A DNA stretch of 64,000 nucleotides from Entomortierella parvispora (lineage: Eukaryota > Mortierellomycota > Mortierellomycetes > Mortierellales > Mortierellaceae): positions 868,001 through 932,000 of the forward strand of contig OY752152.1 in the NCBI GenBank assembly GCA_963573315.1. Direction: 5' to 3'. The notes beneath the pieces were generated by a model. It was not told the origin of the DNA. It did no database searches and saw only the letters and a list, made by a program, of their open reading frames with translations. Below, one piece after another: positions 22,781 to 34,917 of the stretch; position 1 is the first letter of the stretch, and every line of letters begins with the position of its first letter. The position numbers and the translations under genes are program-made.

Positions 22781-22922
22781 ACATGTTTATTGTGTAAAAA
22801 AAATATGGATGGAAAATAAATAAAAGAAATAAAAGAAATAAGTTGAGAACTTCGCGTGGGTATCAGCAGCAGGTATTGTGTCCTCTTCTTCTCCGAAATA
22901 TAGCAATGTCGTGATTTTTTTT

Positions 22923-25900
22923 TTAGGTAAAGATCTCCATGGGCGTCACTGCACCTTCGACCGCGCTACCCAAAAGGTTCTCATCCTTCAAGAACTTGGT
23001 TGGGAACTCGACCAAATGACCAGTGACCTTTTGAAGCCTCTCCGTCACGATCTCGACAGTAGCGCCGGGCATGACCACGTGACCTGTGATGACCTTCTTG
23101 GGATCGGGGACAAAGGCCTTGTACTGGTCCCAGTTCTCGATCGTGTCATCGGGCACACAGTGGAAGACCTCTCTAAAGATCTCTGTGTTGGTCTGAGCGA
23201 CACGCTTCCACCAAGACTCGTAGAAATCGTCATGCAAGGGGTCCATGACAATTTCGTCCGCCGTCTTCGGGTTCTCGGCTGCGGCTCGCTTCAACTGTCC
23301 CTGGGCCAAAGGCGCGTGCCATTTCTGGAAGGCCTCGGCCTCCTCCTCATCCGGCTCCGTCACCGTGATATGGCCCCACACATTGGAGTCGCCGCCGTCC
23401 TCCTCATGGGCTCGACGAATGAGCTCTCGGCGCGTCTCCTCGGGATCCTTGCTGGGCGACTCCAAATCCACAGGGAGGACACTGGCCCTGGTGACAACAT
23501 TGTGCTCCACGTGAGGCAAAAGTCCCAAATGCTCCTTGAACAGATCCGCTCTTAATGCGTGCGCAATCTTGCCGGCTTGGTACTATTTAGTAACGGACAA
23601 ATGTCATAAAAAATAGGGGTGAGAAATCGGGTCGAATACATGAATGTACAATGATGCTGGGCCATTAGTTGCCATACCTCCTCTCCATTCATCTTTGACG
23701 GAATCATGTCCGTGTCCTCAATAACGATCGCGATCTCAGAGTCACGGAATCCGACTTGGGAGCGGTCGTTCAGGTTGGCAGAACCAATAATGACGGTACG
23801 ATCATCCACGATCATAAGCTTGCTGTGAATGTACAGCTGCTCGGTCACGAAATCATCCAACTCATTGTCTGTAATATCCTTCTCGCCCTCGGTCGCCGTG
23901 GTGGAGGCGGCAGCTTCTGGTGCAACGCTGCTGCTGCTGGCCACCGGAATCGGACTAGGGGCACGAGGAGCAGGTTCAACAATGATTTCGTCCTCAGCCT
24001 TGGCGTCCCTGTCTTTCTTCAGGACCACGAGCTTGTCCACGCCGTCCTTGTTCTCGATCGCGATGTGGGCTTTCTGCAAATGAACAGCCTCAATCCTGTC
24101 TTGGTCAGTAGTAGAGTGATGGAAAAGAGGTTGGTGCATGATCTTGTGAGATGTCGGCTCCAAGTCACCTTGGTCCTTTGTTCCCGTGAGCGTGTGGACT
24201 GCGTTGCGGATCATAGAGCCAAATCCTTCCGACTTGTGAGGCTCCGAGTGCTCGGTGGTGCCTCCCTGGTAGTGATGATGCTGGGCTTCTCTCTCAGCAT
24301 GAAGGGCCTCCTGCTGGACATAGTCCGTAGTCTTCTTATCCGCCAAGGATCGTTCCGTGCTCTTGGGCACATAGCCATGCTCCTTCTTGGATCGGTTCAT
24401 GGCACGCTTAGTGATGGAATCGTCCCATGTGCGTTCCATGTCCTGCTTCTTACGCTTTTCGTGCAATTCTTTGAGTCGTTCAGAAATGTGCTTGTCCCGG
24501 GGAATGGGATCCAACAGGAACTTGGACACCAAAGATTTCTTACGACCCAGCTCACCACCCTGAGCAGTCTGGACCTGCAAGTGGTTAGTGTCCTGGCCAC
24601 TGGTGTTGACAGATGTGGCAGGTGCGGCAGCAGCGGCTTGGGCATCATTGCCACCACCCTGCTCTTCATCCTGGACCATTCCCTCGGCCTCGGCCTCCTT
24701 GACCGCTTCGACAATGGCATCAAACTTTCCGTGCTTGATACGATCGAAACTGCGGAGACCATAGAAGGCAATATATTCCTCGGGCTTGATTCCATGAGCT
24801 TCCAATCGCTCCATGACAGAGTTGCCTCCGCGACAGATCGAGACATATTGGAAATGCATGACTTTACGAAGAGTACCAGCCTCGCTCGACATGATATCAG
24901 CTTCAAAGGCCGGCATCAAAGGCATCACGACAATGACGCGGAACTTTTTGCCCTCCGAATGTGCTCGCACAATCCTGTTCACCAAAGCAATACCGATCGT
25001 GTTGATGAGATCGGGGTTGCCGTTTTCAACAGCCAAGGTGACTAAAAAGCAGAGGTAAAGATGATAAACGGTTAGAAGCGGCCAGATAATAAATAATCCG
25101 TCTATGAAGAGCCCATGGATGTCCTGAATTCTTACCAAAGAACTGGTTCTCAATATAGATGAAATGTTCAGCGTTCTCAATTAATCCGATGTAGGCATTC
25201 TGGATCGAGTGCTCGAGCTCAATGCCCTGGGACCACTTGGTGCTGCTTCTCAAAATCTGGACTTTCTGGGTTCCAGTCCACCCGGTCTCGTTACGGGTGC
25301 TCACAAACTCGCCCTTGGGCGTCAAGAACTTCATGTGGGACTTCTTCATGCCCTTTTCACGCTTGACAAAGTTCCAGCGCTGGACGAAATGCCGAGCAAT
25401 ATCCCGAGCAGGCTGACCGGCCACACCAATCGAAACATCGTGCCAGGGCATACGACCTAACAACTTTCGCTCGATCAAGTCGTTGTTGTACTCCTTAACT
25501 AAATTACAGTCATAATGCAACGCCCGATGTAAAGAGTTAGTAACCTCAACAGAATGACGTTGACGTCAAGGAGCTACTGAGTAACTGCTACTATGTTTTT
25601 ACCATTTGCGAAATCTTTGATACGGGGATTGGAGTAGTCCTGTCCAGGCCAAATGGTGCCACTACCAGAAGGATGGTAATCGGCAAGCTGATGGGTTCGA
25701 CTGTCGTAACGCCCAAAGCACAAATCCAGTCCTCCAATGAACGCCAATCGACAATCAATCACGCAGATTTTCTACAACAATCGAGATTAAACAAACTTGA
25801 AAGTAAATAGAGTGGCACAACGACACTGCCCCAATTTGCTCCGCAAGTGGAAAGTTCAGTTCAAATACCTCATGATGGGCCCAGAACTGGGTTGCAGTGA

Positions 25901-28896
25901 CACTGAGATGGTCAGGGTGGCGTTGAACTAAGAGTATAGCCGAAAATGAGTCAGTGTATCCACATGCGATTTGAAATTCTTATATAATACTGCATCATAG
26001 CAGTCCAGTTACCTTGGATGTTGGGATGGAGATCCTGCAACCAGGTCTTGGTGTGGGAAGAGTCCAAAGTCAGTGCCAACGAAACCTCTTTGTATACTAC
26101 AATGTAGATCATCACACCCTCTTGAGCCTTGCGCTGCAACAATCGATCCAATCTGAACTCCTGGTTCTTCTCTGGGGGCCGGCGAAGATACTATTTGAAG
26201 AGAAAAATGAGCTTAATATCCGCAATTGATAAAGATCTCAACACATACAGGGATATGTCTCTGGCCTTACCAGCTCAGGGGACAACCACCAGTCTGCAAT
26301 GTAAATCTCGCTCTTGGCGGCCAAGATGGCATCCGAGATGGCATGGAAGTAGTCCTTGCCGTCGACATAGTACCGCACCTTCGCATCTGAACGCTCAGGC
26401 GCAAACGACCCAAAGCGATGCGACTTGACCCAAGGGCTCGATTGTTGCATCTTTTGGAAATATTCCATCCACTCGAGCATCTCTCTGTTGTGTTCACCCT
26501 TGATTTCAATCTTGCGATAACTGTTCATAAGTTCAATGTTGTGCAAATTGTATCCGAGAACCTGCTCCTTGTGTTGGACAGCAAAACTCTGATCAAAGAT
26601 GAACACGTCCGAGCATTCTGTCGAGCTACTGTCGGGTGCAAACGCCATATAAGAATCGCGGAGGATTGCCCAGGCCCGTTCGTACTCGGAAAAGAGGGGC
26701 ATTCCACAGAAGGTACGGCTGGTATCGACAATCTTCCTCTCCACATATCCCTCTTTACCCTTCCAGCCCATATCTCTTGTCAGCGATAGGGCAGAGATCT
26801 CCAAAAACTCGTACAGGTCATACGCGACTGTACCATTGAGCTCCTGAAGAACTTGCAAGAGATAGGTTTGGAGAGCCTGGCGACGTGCTCGGTTGGACTC
26901 TTTGGTTCGCGTGTCTTGGTCGCCAGCGTTCATACCGAAAGTGGCCTTGGCCATACTCAAAGCCCACGAGACCTAGGAAAGAAAGAGAGCATGTGTGAGG
27001 ATCATTCATACTTTACGAATACTGCACAGTTTCTATCGTGAGGTGCAGAAATCCTACCTGATTGGGGAATCTGGGCAAGTTTGGATAGCGCTTGGCAGAC
27101 AGAGTCAAATGAAGTCTGTAAAACTCGTAGAGAGTACGACGGATGACCCACTTGACATCTCCGTATTGAAGTTCGATGCGGAAGACAACCTGCTTGCTGT
27201 TGCCTTTGCCAACCTCGGAGTCGACAATACCGAGCTACAAGTTAGGGAAAAAAAGAAGAGACATGGAAATTAGGTACAATTGTTCGGGATGGAAACATGC
27301 CAAACATGAACACAAAATCAGGTGCTGATTGTTACCCTCAACATCTGAAAGAGGACGGGGGGCTAGTAGGAAAGTATGAACCGAGAGTGTCAGCAGTCTA
27401 GACCTTCAGACGTTTTCTGTCATCAACAATGAGCGTTGGCCTGTCTGGTTGGATGTGCGCGGAAAAAAATGCCTCGTTGTGTCCAGAATTGTGCATCGAC
27501 CATCAAAACAATCAATGTTGCTGAGCAAATCGCGTTGGTTCATAATCCCAAGAACTCCAAGGGTGCAGATAGCAGAGAGCAATGAACCAAAATCATGGCG
27601 AAATCCAGCTGACAAGAACAAGCCTTATATGGGCTCAGTACTTTCCCTCGTATTTTCCCTTCTCTTTACATCTCTTCCAACAGCCACAATGTGTGTGTGG
27701 TCAAGATAACAGCCCAAAGGACGGTTGGTTAGTGAAATAAGGAATGATATAATCGCAGCCTCGATGCACACAGTACACGGTTGGGCTGAAGAAGGACGAG
27801 ATATAGAACGGAGCGGGAGAATATCTTTCCTCCTTTCATCACCACAGAGCCATCGGATCAACCGAAAGGTTCTGCCGTTAGAAAAAGAAATTGAAAGCGA
27901 GGGGATAACCTTTGAAGGCACAAGCCGGTTTTGGGCAGAACATTGATCCCTCTCCTCTTCCTGTCCCTATTCCTGGTCCTGACCATTGAAACTTTTCCTG
28001 CGAGTCAATGCCTCAAGGAACGACCTTGGGAGAATAGCCGGAATAGCAACAAAGCGAAGGAAGTGCTTTGTATTATCGACAAGCATGTGTTATACTTACA
28101 GGTCGACGTCCCTTGTCATCGGTTTTGAGCAAGAAGGCGGGTGCGGCAGCCCCTGTCACGGCGAGGGACTCGACCGTGAAGTCAATAGTCTCGAGATTGT
28201 TGGCGCGCGATGTGCTTGCAAACGCATTGGCAACATGATCCACTGTCGACAGTTGCTTGGGTGGCTCTGGCTCTGGAGCGACTGGAGCGACTGGAACAAG
28301 ACCTAGAGGATACATTCAAGCGTCGTATTAGATCTCTCCCTCCTTGTTTTCTCCCTTCTCCTGGAGGGGTATTTTTTGGGAGTACGTTCACTCGAGGCGT
28401 GGGGATGTGAAAAAGATCAAGTGCTGGGCCGCATCCAAAGACCACCAGCGCTTTTTTTTTTCTGCTGTTTGGTCCCCCCTTCCCCTCCACCCCCATCTAG
28501 AAACATACGTTGCTGGTCCGACTCACTGCTGGACGCGTTATGATGACGACGGTGTCCTAGAAGGGAAGAGTACCAGTGAAGGGACTCCTCTGGCTCATGA
28601 TGCTGGGGTGCGGGTATTTCGGGCGCAGGTGCAGGAGGAAGAGTTTGCAGTTGCGTCGGGTCCAGCTTCTGCACCACGCGCACGCGGTCCACGAGTGTGG
28701 CGAGGTCCAAGGGCTTGACCACCTCCTCTTCCTGTTGGCCAGGTTCGACACTGACTAACCCCTGTTTCTGTGCCTGTTGAGAAAACGCGAAAGGGTCTTG
28801 GGATTGCGAGACTTGCTTCTGTCGCTGAACGCCATCCAAGGTCGAGAGATCCTCAGGAAACTGGCCGTTCTGATGTTGAGGTGGAGAGCGCTGCAT
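22923..28896 (-). CDS. PLD1: Phospholipase D1-type enzyme with PX and PH domains
   Basis: Eleven exons: 28896-28509, 28302-28100, 27362-27336, 27234-27058, 26972-26271, 26190-26013, 25927-25869, 25771-25603, 25498-25136, 25041-23678, 23582-22923; 1,429 residues, phases consistent. It hydrolyses phosphatidylcholine to phosphatidic acid and choline at membranes (yeast homologue Spo14). The order is a Pro/Gln-rich N-terminus, a PX domain (~residues 200-270: [27 protein letters not shown]), a PH domain (~330-440, with [15 protein letters not shown]), HKD motif 1 near 577 ([19 protein letters not shown]), the IENQFF motif, and HKD motif 2 near 1161 ([23 protein letters not shown]). About 280 extra, low-complexity residues sit before HKD2. 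One exon is only 27 bases and is preceded by a 737-base intron, long for this window. Confidence 0.92.
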
Positions 28897-29739
28897 CTCA
28901 CGATGGTGCGTGGTTTTTTTGTTTCTCTTTTCTTTTTTCTGTTTTCACAGTCTCGTTGGAGAACGTCTTGTATATGGAGCAATGAAGAGGCTGCAAAGGG
29001 GTGAGGGAGGAAGAGGAGGGGTATCCAGACAAAGGAATGAACAATGAGAGGAGAGAAGAAAAGAGGAGAGAGAGAGAGAGAGAGCAATCGCAATTGCGAG
29101 GGAAGAAGCGATGCATTGCGAATCCTCTTTTAGATGCAGCAAAGCCCATCTTTCCTGTCAAGAGCCCTCCCCCCTGTTCGTGTGTGCTTTTCCCTCATCC
29201 TTGTCTACTGGTCATCAACTGGGTCCAGAGCCGCGGAGAAAAAATCCTCCTTTGCTGTGGGCGCAAAGGACGCCGACGACGACCACTCTGTGTGAGCAAC
29301 AAGCATGCGTCGTTATGCTACGGGGCGATCCTTGGATCCATTTTTTTTTGTTGCTTGGTTCAGTGGGTGAAAGAAAGAGACCTGGCCTGGCTGGTTGCTT
29401 ACCTCCTCATCAACGTCCCCCGGTCTCATCGCTCGCATGTTACCGCCCAAGATAGAACCGGGACAGCTCGTGAACACACAAAACAAAACAAAAAAAAAGA
29501 GAGCAATCGGTCTCATTCTCACGGTGAATTGATAAACGTGGATAAACGATGCGTGAGACGCGAGCTGTACGAACTCTTTCGGGTTTTATTGCCTGATGGC
29601 ATGGGGGATACCGGCCCACCTTGTCTGTTGTCTGTCTGTCTGTCTGTCTGTGTCTGTCGCTCATCTTGTGTGTATTTTCGATGATTCAACCTGTCTAAGA
29701 AAGATCTAAAGCACTCTCCTTCTAGATCACCGTATCGTA
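28897..29739. other. Intergenic region with GA and TGTC microsatellites
   Basis: Between the phospholipase D 5' end and the desaturase 3' end. It contains an (AG)n tract around 29059-29084 and a (TGTC)n tract at ~29624-29658. No gene seen. Confidence 0.5.
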
Positions 29740-31793
29740 TTATTCCTCCTTGGGGCGAAGTCCAAGGACGCGCAGATGTTCCAGATGAGATGCAAATGCT
29801 TGCCAGAAGGTATCCTAATGTCAAAGGGTTTAATATAAAAGACGCGTCAGAGCCTGTGGATGTTGTCGCGTTCTTATCTTTTGGATCCCAGTGGGACAGA
29901 CTGCAAAGAAATCGAATCATTGCCTTACCTTGACAAGGTATGGAATCTTGTATTCGCTACATGTCTGGCGAATGATCGACAAGATCTCAGGGTAGTAGTG
30001 CTGAGAAATGTTAGGGAACAGATGGTGCACAGCTTGGTAGTTCAAGCTTCCAGTGATGCTGGTCCAGATGTAAGAGTCGTGAGCATAGTCTTGAGTCGTC
30101 TCCACCTGCATAGCGGCCCAATCCTTGTGAATCAGTCCATTCTCATCGGGAAGGGGCCACTCGACCTCCTCAACTACATGGTTGGCCTGGAACGTCAAAG
30201 CCAACCAATAGGACGACACCATGTCCGCAACCGTGAACAATATCAAAACCTTTCCGACAGGCAGGTACTGGAGAGGCACGATCAAACGGTACCAGACAAA
30301 GAAAGCCTTACCGCCCCAGAACATGGCTGTGTGCCAAGGCGAGATTGGGTTTACTCGGATGGCATCGTTGGTCTTGACAAAGTAGAGAATGTTGATATCC
30401 TGGATACGGACCTTGAAAGCCAATAATCCATACAGCAAAGGAACAAAGAGATGTTGATTGACATGGTTCCAAAACCACTTCTGGTTGGGCTTAATGCGAC
30501 GAACGTCCTGTTCCGCGGTTGACACATCGGGGTCAGCGCCAGCAATATTGGTGTAAGGGTGGTGGCCGAGCATGTGCTGGTACATCCAAACGAGGTAAGA
30601 AGCGCCATTGAAAAAGTCGTGAGTTGCTCCAAGAACCTTCCAAACGGTGGGGTTGTGCGTAACTGTTGACAAAATAAAAAAATGTTAGCATCACCTAACA
30701 GAAAGAACAACTCATTGAAACACAAGGTGCAGTTCCTCATACCCGAGAAATGGGAGGCGTCGTGAAGTGGGTTCAGTCCAACTTGGGCACATGCAAATCC
30801 CATGATGATGGCAAAAAAAATCTGTAGCCATGTGCGCTCGACAACGAAAGGCACAAAGAATTGTGCAATGTACGACAGAATCAAAGAGGCGAAGATGAGG
30901 AAGTAGCGTCCCCAGATTTCTGGTCGGTTCTGCGGTAGAACAAAAGATTGAGTCAGTCGGTGGGAAACAAAACCTGTGCAGTCTCCTAAACAATGCTATG
31001 CGCTCACCTTGGGATCCTTGCCCTTAGTCTTGAAGTAGCCCTCAACTCTCGTCTTTACAGTCATGTGGAACTCTGTGGGCTCGGGGAAAACGGGCAATTC
31101 GTTGCTGACCAACTTGCCGATGTAGAACTTCTTCATGATCGAGTCTACCGCACCAAATTCATGATACATCTCAAAGACCTATGGTTCCGACAATTGAGCA
31201 ATTGAGCAAGATCTGTCAGTGTGTTGTTATCACGGTTTGTGGACGGATGGCGAAGAATTGCTCACGACGTACTGGAGTAACATCTCTGCCAGCACCAAGC
31301 AGAAGGGTGTCAACTCCACCGGGATGACGGTTCAAGAACTTTGTCACATCGTACACCTAGAGAAACAGGAAAGAGGAGCTGCGAGTGAGGAAGAGAAATC
31401 AGAGACACCGTGTTGACAAAGAGCGAAGAGCAGCCCTCAACTTTGTTGCAAACAAAGTCCGCGCTCCCGGGTCCGAGAACCTCTCCAAGTTTTCGGACAA
31501 ATCGTTAGGATCAAGGAAATAGAATTGTCAGGCGCAGAGTATGATCGTAATAACAGGTCACCGTCTTACGTTGCCACGGATTGCCACAAAGAGGTCGTTG
31601 CCGGTGTTGTGCGCAGCCAACTGTTCCCTGATGTCATGTAGTGACAGGAACGACGGAATCAAGCAAACAGAAAAGGAAAAAAAGTCGGTGATGGTCAGTC
31701 ATCTTGCAGGTGGATGCGGAGACGATGAATGCTACTTTAAGGAGAAGCCAGTCATGCGTACCAGGTAAAAGTCTTTTCCTTGTCCATGCCCAT
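29740..31793 (-). CDS. Delta-5 fatty acid desaturase with N-terminal cytochrome b5 domain
   Basis: Seven exons: 31793-31762, 31627-31570, 31356-31273, 31178-31008, 30929-30743, 30662-29929, 29814-29740; 446 residues, exactly the length of the M. alpina delta-5 desaturase, which it closely resembles. The enzyme introduces the delta-5 double bond into dihomo-gamma-linolenic acid to give arachidonic acid (and 20:4n-3 to EPA) in the endoplasmic reticulum. Visible motifs: cytochrome b5 haem motif HPGG near residues 40-43; His box 1 HDASH; His box 2 in QHMLGHHPYTN; His box 3 starting with Gln, QAVHHLF, the front-end desaturase hallmark; two hydrophobic membrane blocks between. The first exon is 32 bases. 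The last exon (25 codons, DTFWQAFAS...RPKEE) completes the known C-terminus. A delta-6 desaturase is excluded by the overall sequence match. Confidence 0.95.
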
Positions 31794-32153
31794 GTTGTGG
31801 TTTTGGTCAGATTGCTGGAAGGGGTGATGAGAAAGAAACAGCAGTGTGTTGCAATATCGGATTTGAAATAGGTATGCACGCTCTGATGCCTGCGTGTCCC
31901 CAACGTTTTTTCTTTGAATCTGATCTGGCTGGCCTCCAGCGGGAGTCACGTGTGACCAGTAGATGGCGCGATTTGCGCGCCCTACTCTTGTGCAATCAAC
32001 GCGATCAGTTTTTCTGACAGCCATCTAGGCAGTCGACGCAGTAAAGGCTTCGAGGCCACGGACAAGAGGACAGAGGAGGAGATCCGTGACAAAAGACGTT
32101 TGCACTCATCTACATTGTTTGCACACCGATGGTGCTTCGTTCAGATGTAAAAA
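31794..32153. promoter_or_regulatory. 5' region of the delta-5 desaturase gene
   Basis: About 360 bases to the next gene's 3' end, so the promoter is compact. No TATA box or named operator was recognised. Confidence 0.35.
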
Positions 32154-33848
32154 CTAAAACCATCTATCATGATTCATGAGCAACCGCCGCTTGCCTTCAA
32201 GTGTTCTGACGAGGTCATCCAGACTTGATCTTTCCAACAGAGTTGAATTGAAGGAATTATGCGTCGAAGAAGCTTTCAGGGTAGATATCCTTACCGCTAA
32301 GGAGATATACCTGGCGCATTTTCGATCCTGCACCAATTGATCGTGTTGTTGGAGGAGCGACTCGCGGGCCTTCGACATTCGTGCAAGAGCTTTTGTCTTT
32401 GCCAGTGTCCTTGTAGTAGCGACCCTTTGGCGTCCTTGTACATGTGCTTCAGAGTCTTTAAATCTTGGGAGAGGCCCTTTTTCTGTTTTCTCCACGATGA
32501 CTGCCAACAATACTCGAAGTAACGTACATGAAATGCAAAAAGATAATTGACAGGAACGGAAGTCGTCTGATCCATGTACGGATTGAGTGCAGAGACACTC
32601 AACAATTAGGATGGACATATTGCCGCCGTAGTTAGCGACTGCAGAGAGGGAGTCCTCTGACTCTAACTGTCTCGTAAACCAGCTTCCGATATCCTCCAGA
32701 ACGGTGGTCAACTGCGAAACCGTCAAAGTCGAAGCCACCAAGTTGTCTGAAGATGATTAACCCGTTCAAATATTGTTAGCCTGAGCAATTTCAAAGAGAT
32801 ACAAACGCGTTGTGAATCTTTATGACAAATATACCTCTGACAAGATCCAGGTAACGCTTGTAGAGGAAGAACTGCTCCCCGTAGGCGTCCTTTGGAAGAG
32901 CAAGCTGCCACCTAGAGAGCTCGCCAATGATCTGTTTTAGACTTGATTCTACGCATGTATTCCAAAGATAAATCGACGGGCTTTTGTTCAGGTGTCCTTG
33001 AGGTGAATCTCGCTTCATTGCCTCAATAAAGTATCGATTTCGTCGCAGTGCATCAGCGTGCTTGAGTAGAGATGCTTTCAAGGAGGCGAGAGGATTCAAC
33101 TCCAAATCCCCGAACGTTGTCTCTGAAACCATAGAAGCGGGATCTGGACATGGTTCTGTTCCTCCTGTTCTTTTCTTTCTTTTCCCTGACTGCTGCTTTT
33201 GCTGTCCAAAATTCTGGTTTTCGGACTCAAGATACTCTACTAGTAGTCGAAGCCTATCCAGTTCTTGCAGATGCTCAGTCTTCCACGCTCGCAAATCCTT
33301 GTTTTCTACAAAAATTTAAATGCTTAATAACCCGAGATGTTGGGGTGCACAACCAGTAAAGGATGTCATTGCATGACCCACCTTGTTCCATAGTTTTGGC
33401 CTGCACTTCCCAACCTTGCTCTCGGCTGCCATCCTGTATTTCTTTTCCATGAGCCAAGGTGAGACGCGGAGATGCTGTCATTTCGTTAGAATCCTGTTGC
33501 TGGTCCTCTTGGACTAAAGGCAGTGCTGTGGCTTTATCTTGAGATAGAGTGTGCTTATTGGGTCCCAAATTGGTGGCGTTACTTCCTTGCCAAAAATTAC
33601 GAGTGGCTCTAAGTTGCTGGATGCAACCTTTCGAGATGAACCAGGAGATAAAAAGTAAGAACGTAAGTTTGTCAGCATGTGAGGTGCAGCGCATGGCAGT
33701 CAATATGTAAACGAAAAAGAGATAAGGCTGTCGTCGCAATCCTTGTACCAACAACTGATTTCCCGGACGGGGTTTCCTGAGCGAGCAATACAGCCAGCAC
33801 CAGCGCAAGCTTCTGGTGAGAGTCACTGAGTTCCTTTCTGATATCCAT
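32154..33848 (-). CDS. Unrecognised multi-exon gene, possibly damaged (BAR/coiled-coil-like C-terminus)
   Basis: A coding signal is clear in pieces joined by plausible introns. An N-terminus from ATG 33848 begins MDIRKELSDSHQKLALVLAV. A block follows in 33600-33380 that ends KTMEQ and joins to ENKDLRAWKTEHLQELDRLR at 33308, running to 32837 (KRYLDLVR). It is spliced to DNLVASTLTVSQLTTVLED at 32746. After ~32600 the coding signal moves between frames (LNPYMDQTTSVPVNYLFAF; LKTLKHMYKDAKGSLL; then LAKTKALARMSKARESLLQQHDQLVQ) without enough room for introns at each change. The helical, charged C-terminus resembles a sorting-nexin BAR region, but I cannot name the family. Either the exon choice is wrong there or the gene is frameshifted. 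Confidence 0.4.
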
Positions 33849-34034
33849 TATCGTGTAGTATCGGACTGTCGACAGTGGGCAAAGTGGAGCGTATGGTGAA
33901 GAGGATGCTTGATCAGCAACACCCAAATGAAAAAGAATGATTAAGTGTATACCCTTAAGAGATTCCATGTGCTTTCAGGTCGCAATGAACCAGCGCAATT
34001 GCTCTTCCTTTTCGTCCTTGTACATCGCATCGCC

Positions 34035-34865
34035 ATGGTCGTCCGCTTCGCAGTAATCTGCGCCTCTAACCAGAACCGCAGCATGGAAGCCCACAATCAG
34101 CTACTGTACGGAAGAGATGCTGTTGATGTACCATGTATGATTTGCGGCATTCCAAGCTGACCTCGTCTCTTTGTTGGTCATTATAGTAAACACGGGTTCA
34201 CTGTATCGTCATATGGAACAGGAACTATGGTTCGGTTACCAGGACCCACCATCGATAAGCCCAACATTTATAATTTTGGAACTCCTTATAACGATGTCTA
34301 TCAGGAACTCAAAGGCAAAGATACACAACTGTAAGCATTCTGCAAGGACGGCTTAACCAAAGGCAGTATCGCCCATTTTGTTTTATCATCTAATAATTAT
34401 TACCAACTTGAACCCTATGTCATAGATACCAGTCAAACGGTCTCTTGCTGATGTTGGATCGGAATCGAAAGATTAAAAATTCGCCAGAGCGATTCCAGGA
34501 GAGCAGGCAGGAGTTTGACGTGATTATCACTTGTGAAGAGCGCTGCTTTGATGCTGTCTGCGATGGTAAGGTGGATAGTGAACGAAATGAACCTTTTATG
34601 ATTTTGCTTTCTCAATTGGGTTGTTGTCTTCTCTTCTTTAGATTTAATTTCCAGAGGCGAGACTCATAATAACCCAGTGCATGTCATCAATGTGGAGATC
34701 AAGGATAACTATCAGGAAGCCATGGTTGGAGGAGGGATGATTCTTAACCTGGCCACTTCCATTCAGCAGGCACGAGACCTGGATCAGGAGATCCAAAATA
34801 TTCTCAGCAAATTCCAGGAACGGTACCCAAGCGCCCCTGTGCTGCACTCTGTTTCTTTCTTCTAA
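34035..34865 (+). CDS. SSU72: RNA polymerase II CTD phosphatase Ssu72
   Basis: Four exons: 34035-34105, 34187-34330, 34426-34565, 34642-34865; 192 residues, the family's usual size (~195-206). Ssu72 is a low-molecular-weight-type tyrosine/serine phosphatase that removes phosphate from Ser5 (and Ser7) of the Pol II C-terminal domain and is part of the cleavage and polyadenylation factor in the nucleus. The CX5RS catalytic loop is at the N-terminus (C-ASNQN-RS) followed by MEAHNQL. LPGPTIDKPNIYNFGTPYNDVYQEL, MLDRNRKIKNSPERFQ, ITCEERCFD and PVHVINVEIKDN are all diagnostic blocks. It converges on the FIST gene with only 52 bases between stop codons, so the transcripts probably overlap. Confidence 0.95.
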
Positions 34866-34917
34866 CCACCGTGGTCAGAAGTTGATGTATATACAATTTT
34901 TTAATAAACAGCTTTGT

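Noticed and set aside
23756-25045. 429-codon open frame on the plus strand
   Set aside because: It is antisense to the large PLD exon, which has conserved HKD motifs; the antisense translation has no recognisable domain.
27366-28099. Short minus-strand frames inside the long PLD intron as possible extra exons
   Set aside because: The flanking exons already join in phase through the 27-base microexon to give a normal PX domain; the frames show no PLD similarity.
31762-31793. Possibility that the desaturase is a delta-6 enzyme
   Set aside because: Overall sequence and exact length agree with delta-5, including the MGMDKEKTFTW-type start and RPKEE end.
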